Assembly: GCF_902153245.2 (NCBI RefSeq)
Contig: NZ_CABFWF030000011.1
Coordinates: forward strand, 297,497-353,789
Direction: 5' to 3'
Source: Pseudorhizobium endolithicum
Lineage (GTDB): Bacteria > Pseudomonadota > Alphaproteobacteria > Rhizobiales > Rhizobiaceae
DNA length: 56,293 bases
Shown here: piece after piece, positions 51,947-56,293 of the stretch
How the letters are laid out: every line of letters starts with the position of its first letter
How positions within the stretch are numbered: position 1 is the stretch's first letter
The notes under the pieces: generated by a model
Databases searched by the model: none
What the model saw: only the letters and a program-made list of their open reading frames with translations
What the model was told of the DNA's origin: nothing
Made by a program: the position numbers and the translations under genes

Positions 51947-52306
51947 TCAGATCATGAGCCATTGAGCAACCATTCCGACCAAGGCACCTGTAATGAAGAC
52001 GGCGAAGGCAGCGACAGGTGGCTGCGCAGTGGAGCCGGTCGGAGGCCGCGGCTCGGATGGCGGCGCTTGCTGCACAACGCCAACAGCGGCGGACGAAGCC
52101 TCGTCCTCTTTAACATTAGGTTCAGGCCGCACTCTTTCCGGCGATCCAGTCCTCCGAACCGTTACCTGCTGAACGGTGTTCTCGTCGTACCTGACTGTGA
52201 AGGTGACCTCAGGTGCCTCCTGCAACTGGGCCAAGACCTGCTCGGCAGCAGCAACCTCGTCCTTTGCCTCAACAAGCGAAGTCTGCGTCACAAGATAATA
52301 CGGCAT
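51947..52306 (-). CDS. Small protein with a C-terminal membrane anchor, function unknown
   Basis: A 119-aa protein. It begins MPYYLVTQTSLVEAKDEVAA, has a soluble part with VTFTVRYDENTVQQVTVRR, a Pro/Glu/Ser-rich linker, and one membrane helix at the very end (VAAFAVFITGALVGMVAQWL). A GGGGGGAG ribosome site precedes the ATG. Tail-anchored layout, probably facing the cytoplasm. Family not recognised. Confidence 0.65.
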   Translation of the reverse strand: MPYYLVTQTSLVEAKDEVAAAEQVLAQLQEAPEVTFTVRYDENTVQQVTVRRTGSPERVRPEPNVKEDEASSAAVGVVQQAPPSEPRPPTGSTAQPPVAAFAVFITGALVGMVAQWLMI

Positions 52307-52425
52307 TCGCTCCCCCCGCTCCGAAACGAGCCATGTACTGATACGGCCGGCTTGTCCATGGCTGGGCTGGCACGCTTGATCCTTCTCAAGGTTACGGTCA
52401 GGGACCGTACGTTGGTGGACGGACG

Positions 52426-52737
52426 GTGTACCAGATTAAGCTCCCGCTTGGCGAATTACCCGCACCTGCTACAAAGCGTATCGAGATGAGAAACTCCATG
52501 CAGCCGATCAACCCGTTTTATCTTGAGCCAGACGAACACTACTGGGCCAAAAGAAAAGGTGCGCCAGACGCTGACCTGCAGGTCGTATACATCTCCACGG
52601 TGTTCGGTTCTGATCCTGACTTCCTTACCACGGCCGTCTTAAGTTCCAATCAGCATCATTCTCTGCAAGACTTCGTCTACGTTGCAAAGATTGAACGCTC
52701 GGTGCTCCAGGAGGACCTAGCTAGTGCAGTAACGTAG
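52426..52737 (+). CDS. Hypothetical protein
   Basis: A 103-codon frame from a GTG. The part from MQPINPFYLEPDEHYWAKRK onward looks protein-like, and ATG 52498 may be the true start. No family recognised and the ribosome sites are poor, so coding is only possible. Confidence 0.35.
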   Translation: MYQIKLPLGELPAPATKRIEMRNSMQPINPFYLEPDEHYWAKRKGAPDADLQVVYISTVFGSDPDFLTTAVLSSNQHHSLQDFVYVAKIERSVLQEDLASAVT

Positions 52738-52796
52738 GACGGCGTCATCTCCATCGGCCATCTTGCGAAGCCAATCTCCAGAGGACAGTCCACCTC

Positions 52797-53308
52797 ATGA
52801 AGACGCTTCAGCCACTTATCCTCACGGCTCATATCGCAGATGCTGACCTCAAGCCGTTCAACGATCGCGTAAGGCGCACTTCCCGCCTGAGCGGAACTTC
52901 CTGCAGGCGCATCTGACGATGGTTCATCGGCTGCCGGGCGAGTACCTAGAACGGGTTGCTGCAACGCTTGAGGAGGTGGCAGAGAAAACAGGACCCATCT
53001 CCGCTGACGTAATTGGCATGCGACATCTCGGCGCCGGCGTCGCATTCACCATCGCCAGCTTAGAGCTTCAACATGTTCATGCCCAGCTGAGGTCAGCGTT
53101 CGCGTCTTGGTTGGGCGGACAGGACATGCAGAAGTGGCAGCCGCATATCACCATCCAGAACAAGGTCTCGCGCTCAGAGGCAGACGCACTTCACCGTGCC
53201 TTGACGATGGAGTTCAAGCCCTGCGCCATCTCCATCACAGGGTTGGATCTATGGCGCTACATGCAGGGGCCATGGCAGCATGAAGCAACGATGTCCTTCC
53301 AAAGGTGA
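52797..53308 (+). pseudogene. 2'-5' RNA ligase family gene with a frameshift
   Basis: ATG 52797 reads MKTLQPLILTAHIADADLKP and FNDR. The frame then breaks near 52866; in the next frame RKAHFPPERNFLQAHLTMVH continues to DMQKWQPHITIQNKVSRSEA and a stop at 53308. The two catalytic H-x-T motifs (HLTM, HITI) and the LDLWRY motif are present, so only one small indel separates this from an intact protein of about 170 aa. A sequencing error is possible. A shorter product from ATG 52919 would lack the first motif. Confidence 0.82.
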
Positions 53309-53316
53309 GACTTGCT

Positions 53317-53342
53317 CTTGAAGGGAATCGAACCTGAGGCCC
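53317..53342. repeat. 26-bp imperfect repeat, copy 2
   Basis: The segment begins CTTGAAGGGAATCGAACC. It matches 51904-51929 with 23 of 26 positions. It lies between the RNA ligase pseudogene and the DUF4143 gene. Confidence 0.6.
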
Positions 53343-53404
53343 ATTTTTCATCGACGCCATCGGATCAATGCTCGGGTCTGGAGACTGAAGCGAATTTCCA
53401 GGGG

Positions 53405-54583
53405 CTAATGCCACAACGCCGAGATTGGCACGGCCGATAGGCGTTCCCCAAATGGAATCACCTTGTCATGGTCGTACAAGACAATGCCTGAAACAAACCG
53501 TTCTCCACATGCTTGGGCCAATATTCGCAATCCGGAAAAATCGGAATTCGAGACGGACGCTGCCGCTTTTATCTTGATACCGACAATCCTCCCCTTTCTG
53601 TCTTCGATGACGACATCCACTTCGTTCTGCTGCTTGTCGCGAAAGTGCGAAAACTCAAATCGGGTGTGTCCGCTGCTGGCAAGTTTAAGAATCTCGCTAA
53701 AAACGAAAGTCTCCAGCAACGCCCCGAACTGACCCCTGTCGTCGCGGAGACGGTCGAGAGAAAGGTCGCGAAGGGATGCGAGAAGGCCGGAATCGAGGAA
53801 ATGTACTTTCGGTGTCTTGGTTAGGCGTTTCAGTTTGTTCGAAAACCAGGGTTGCACGGTTCGAACGAGGAACAGGCTCTCGAATATGCCGACATATTTC
53901 TGTGTTGTGATATGGTTCATCCCGATGGCGGCGCCAATTCCGGAATAGTTCACGAGCTGTCCTGAATGCTCTGCCAGAATGCGCAGCAGGCGCGGCATTT
54001 GCGCGATCTGCTCGATTTGCGCGACATCGCGAACGTCGCGCTGAACGATCGCCTGGACATAATCCGCATACCAGTCCTGCCTGCGGCTCAAGGTTTTGCG
54101 GCCCAATGCCTCGGGATATCCACCGGCCAGAACTGCAGCCATCAGGTCGTCGCCGACGATTGGTTTTCCGGCCTTTGCTTCGTTTTGAAAGGCGTCGCGC
54201 AGGAAGCTGCTGCGAGCGGTTCTGATCTCACTTTGCGCCAGGGGTAGCAATCGAACGACTTCCATGCGCCCTGCGAGCGAGTCCGCCACGCGTGGCAGCG
54301 TCATGAGATTGGCTGAACCGGTCAGGAGGAAACGTCCTGGGCGCTGGTCGGTATCCACGCTTTCCTTGATTGCTAGCAACAGCTCGGGGACGCGCTGAAT
54401 TTCGTCGATAATGGCGCGATCCATTCCTCTTACAAAGCCAACTGGATCCTGTCGAGCTGCGTCCAGGGTCGTCGCATTGTCCAGCGTGTAATACTCCATC
54501 GCCTCGTTGGCCATCTTCTTGGCTAAGGTCGTTTTTCCTGATTGTCGGGGACCTACGATCAGTACGACTCGCGTGTCTGACAT
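53405..54583 (-). CDS. AAA-type ATPase with DUF4143 C-terminal domain
   Basis: A 392-aa protein. Walker A is VGPRQSGKTTLAKK, Walker B DRAIIDEIQRVPELL, sensor-like FLLTGSANLMTLP. The DUF4143 part has YADYVQAIVQRDVRDVAQI, a winged-helix-like VNYSGIGAAIGMNHITTQKY and a nuclease-like end NEVDVVIEDRKGRIVGIKIKA. In most relatives the last motif is xxIE(V)K; here the Glu is Lys, so any nuclease activity may be lost. About 20 family-like codons (AISKLVEQRVADAM) lie in frame upstream of ATG 54583 without a start codon, so the N-terminus has probably been cut by a frameshift. Function in the cell is unknown; often near mobile or defence genes. Confidence 0.82.
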   Translation of the reverse strand: MSDTRVVLIVGPRQSGKTTLAKKMANEAMEYYTLDNATTLDAARQDPVGFVRGMDRAIIDEIQRVPELLLAIKESVDTDQRPGRFLLTGSANLMTLPRVADSLAGRMEVVRLLPLAQSEIRTARSSFLRDAFQNEAKAGKPIVGDDLMAAVLAGGYPEALGRKTLSRRQDWYADYVQAIVQRDVRDVAQIEQIAQMPRLLRILAEHSGQLVNYSGIGAAIGMNHITTQKYVGIFESLFLVRTVQPWFSNKLKRLTKTPKVHFLDSGLLASLRDLSLDRLRDDRGQFGALLETFVFSEILKLASSGHTRFEFSHFRDKQQNEVDVVIEDRKGRIVGIKIKAAASVSNSDFSGLRILAQACGERFVSGIVLYDHDKVIPFGERLSAVPISALWH

Positions 54584-55048
54584 GGCGTCGGCAACGCGTT
54601 GCTCAACGAGCTTGGATATAGCGCCACAGCTTCATTCCTTCGATGACTTTTTGAAACTATGGTGATGACCGATTGAAAGTCAATAAATGACCATTTGAAA
54701 TCTACATGGCGACTGATTGTAACGAGAAGCCAGAAGTAGGTGGCAACCAGATTGCGGCATGAGATAGGTGAGAGACGCCGCAGGCGCTGCTGAAACTTTC
54801 GCTGATTGGTTACCGGAATTGACCTGGATAATACTCAACGGAGGGTACCTGATCGGAGCCAAGCGAACGCAAAGGTGTGCATATTTCCATCGCACCGCCA
54901 AGCCGACCAGCTTTTTTTCGCAGCAGTTGATGTGAATCGAACCATTCCCAAGAACTGCCCCCATCACCACCATTGCAACGAAGCCGAACTTTCACTTATT
55001 GCAGTTATACGCCTTGTTCGCTATATTGTCGGCTAAGGAGATATCGTC
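54584..55048. other. Intergenic region before the HTH antitoxin gene
   Basis: An AT-rich stretch at 54655-54720 has two similar segments (ATGACCGATTGAAAGTC and ATGACCATTTGAAATC), possible promoter or operator of the DUF4143 gene. No gene is recognised. Confidence 0.35.
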
Positions 55049-55495
55049 ATGGCCAGCCAGATTGTTCATTTCGCCGGACTGTCAGATCACGACCGAAAAA
55101 TTGCAACGCCCTTGCCAAAGTTGGTTGCCGGCGACAGGCTGGAACTCCACGTGCGTAATGCAGGTGGCAAAGAGCGGACTCTCCCGATCCCGCCCTCGGC
55201 CGCCGCAGCTGTTGAAGCGCTTCTGGCGCACATGCTGCGCGGAGAGCGCGTTGCCGTGCTGGCCGAGGACCAGGAACTGAGCCCGAGCGAAGCTTCAGCC
55301 ATTCTCGGCATCTCCCGCCCGCTCGTCGTCTTACGTATGGACCGGGGCGATCTGCCATTCCGCTACGTCGGCAAACACCGCCGCGCCCTCCTTAAGGATG
55401 TGCTCGCGTTGAAGTCGAAGCTCGACAAACGACAGACGGCAATGGAAGCGCTAGCCGAGGACACAGAGGACCTGAACCAGACCTATGGCCTCTAA
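55049..55495 (+). CDS. Excisionase-type HTH antitoxin, partner of a PIN toxin
   Basis: A 148-aa protein. An N-terminal strand-rich part leads to a MerR/AlpA-like HTH, LSPSEASAILGISRPLVVLRMDRGDLPFRYVGKHRR. AAGGAGATATC precedes the ATG. Such proteins are paired with PIN RNases, and a broken PIN gene starts inside its last codons. The antitoxin is complete. Confidence 0.85.
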   Translation: MASQIVHFAGLSDHDRKIATPLPKLVAGDRLELHVRNAGGKERTLPIPPSAAAAVEALLAHMLRGERVAVLAEDQELSPSEASAILGISRPLVVLRMDRGDLPFRYVGKHRRALLKDVLALKSKLDKRQTAMEALAEDTEDLNQTYGL

Positions 55496-55600
55496 TCCGC
55501 CCGTCGCGGTCTACGATGCCTGCGTCCTCGACCCTTCCACCTGCGCAACATTCTGATCCAGTGCGCCTTCGATATGCGCCGCCCTGTGTCTCGATGATGT
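55485..55600 (+). pseudogene. PIN-domain toxin fragment with a frameshift
   Basis: ATG 55485 overlaps the antitoxin stop and reads MASNPPVAVYDACVLDPSTC to a TGA. If one T is restored at about 55532, the sequence continues FHLRNILIQCAFDMRR, as in normal partners (VYDACVLYP-FHLRNILIQ). After about 40 codons homology ends at a junction. The active site is incomplete. Confidence 0.8.
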
Positions 55601-55699
55601 GGTGGGACCGTGAGCAGGACTCACGCCACCTGACTTAGCTTGTCGCTGTCCTTTTTCTGCTTCGATCACCTTGGGGAGTGCGTTATCTCGGTGGCGGAA

Positions 55700-55890
55700 T
55701 CCACCAGCTTGATCGACAGCGGCTCGCGCGAGATCAGCCAGAGCGCGAGGACCTGTAGAAGCGCACCGAGCAGCAGGCCGCCTCGCTGGAAGAGACCGCC
55801 GCAACCCTCAACCAAGATCACCCCCAATGTCGCCAACTCCTCCAAGCGCGCGGAGAAGGGGCTCCGCAGCTGTTGCGTCAGCAACGACAG
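55700..55890 (+). pseudogene. Methyl-accepting chemotaxis protein remnant
   Basis: SLIDSGSREISQSA, then in another frame KRTEQQAASLEETAATLNQ, then ITPNVANSSKRAEKG. These are the start of the MCP signalling domain after HAMP, which in intact proteins reads ...EISQSADDLSRRTEQQAASLEE... in one frame. At least two frameshifts and a stop, and the receptor part is absent. Confidence 0.75.
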
Positions 55891-56293
55891 CTGGGAAGAG
55901 CTCTAAGGCTTCCACGGCAAGCAGCATCAGACGGATCGGAGGTGGGCATAACAGTCCGCCTCTTCCTTAGTTGGAAGGGTAAGGGATCTTTCTCGCTGAT
56001 CCGACTCACGCGCGGGCGGAAGGACGACATGGAAGCCCATGACGGGATTCCCTCCGCTATGGAGCCGCAAGGGAGTGGGACTGCCACGACGTTGCGGGGT
56101 TCAGAGGCGGGCAGGTAGTCGTGGCTAGATAGCCGCTAGTACGTGTAGGTGAACGAGATGGCGTTCGGCGCAATCAACAGATCTGAGCGTAGAGTGCAAT
56201 CCAGGGGCATCAAGATCGTGTCCCATGGAGTGGTGTAGCTGGATTTCATAGCCATCGGTGATTTCCGGTAGGGTCGGGTTGCTTATGACCAAC
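55891..56293. other. Right end of the window, no gene recognised
   Basis: Short open frames only, none with a ribosome site and a familiar motif. Probably more decayed DNA beyond the chemoreceptor remnant. Confidence 0.4.

Noticed and set aside
51904..51975. A possible tRNA on the reverse strand (GGTTCGATTC core, GCTCATGATC anticodon-like loop)
   Set aside because: The T stem does not pair and no acceptor stem can be formed; the anticodon-like part is the end of a protein gene.
1..56293. CRISPR array, rRNA operon or complete transposon
   Set aside because: I saw no regularly spaced direct repeats, no rRNA sequence and no intact transposase or integrase gene.

Overview
The window looks like accessory DNA from a rhizobial alphaproteobacterium (Rhizobium, Sinorhizobium, Agrobacterium or Ochrobactrum type). 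The reasons are GC-rich coding sequence, the families present (TctABC/Bug and PotABCD-like transporters, soxBDAG with folD and purU, AztD/ZinT zinc proteins, many PIN, RES and Phd toxin-antitoxin genes) and the small ORF and tRNA-like scars common in that order. This is inferred from family content; there is no rRNA or other species marker.

Layout. (1) 1-6.9 kb: a proposed organosulfate-use locus. A leftward operon tctC-sulfatase-tctB-tctA runs toward a TauE/SafE-type exporter. A divergent LysR regulator and a formylglycine-generating enzyme (the activator that type I sulfatases need) stand beside it. (2) 7.2-12.8 kb: a resistance-type cluster with a class A and a class C beta-lactamase back to back, a CmlA/FloR-like phenicol exporter, an AadA-like aminoglycoside nucleotidyltransferase and a GNAT acetyltransferase. 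(3) 13.5-15.6 kb: an AztD-ZinT fusion, a periplasmic zinc protein, with Zur-like palindromes upstream. (4) 15.6-19.5 kb: a scrapyard with a broken RraA-family gene, an MNT-HEPN protein, a HipA remnant beside an intact XRE antitoxin, a copy of a P450 gene end and an initiator-tRNA-like scar.

(5) 19.5-42.4 kb: a large catabolic region. One long leftward operon runs hyuA-hyuB-potD-potB-potC-(unknown 357 aa)-acyl-CoA ligase-SDR-potA-gntR. Next to it lies soxBDAG-folD-purU, which would oxidise sarcosine to glycine and dispose of the released C1 unit through folate, with a GlxA-type AraC regulator divergent from soxB. An ornithine cyclodeaminase-like gene and a GlpD-like FAD oxidase form a third small operon. 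The promoters of hyuA and of the cyclodeaminase share a 19-bp GGTAT-N9-ATACC palindrome, which suggests common control, perhaps by the operon's own GntR protein. HyuAB can be read as an ATP-dependent N-methylhydantoinase feeding sarcosine oxidase, but no creatinine deiminase or carbamoylsarcosine amidase is visible, so the true substrate is open.

(6) 42.9-56.3 kb: a toxin-antitoxin-rich zone (Phd/VapC, Xre/RES, VapBC, VapB with a dead VapC, an HTH antitoxin with a dead PIN toxin) mixed with MgtC, a P450, an SDR/TetR pair, a DUF4143 ATPase and broken LysR, MBL-fold, 2'-5' RNA ligase, IstB and chemoreceptor genes. Three of six toxin-antitoxin loci in the window keep the antitoxin but have lost the toxin. 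The P450 gene end at 47.2 kb and its copy at 18.9 kb are direct repeats that bracket the whole catabolic region.
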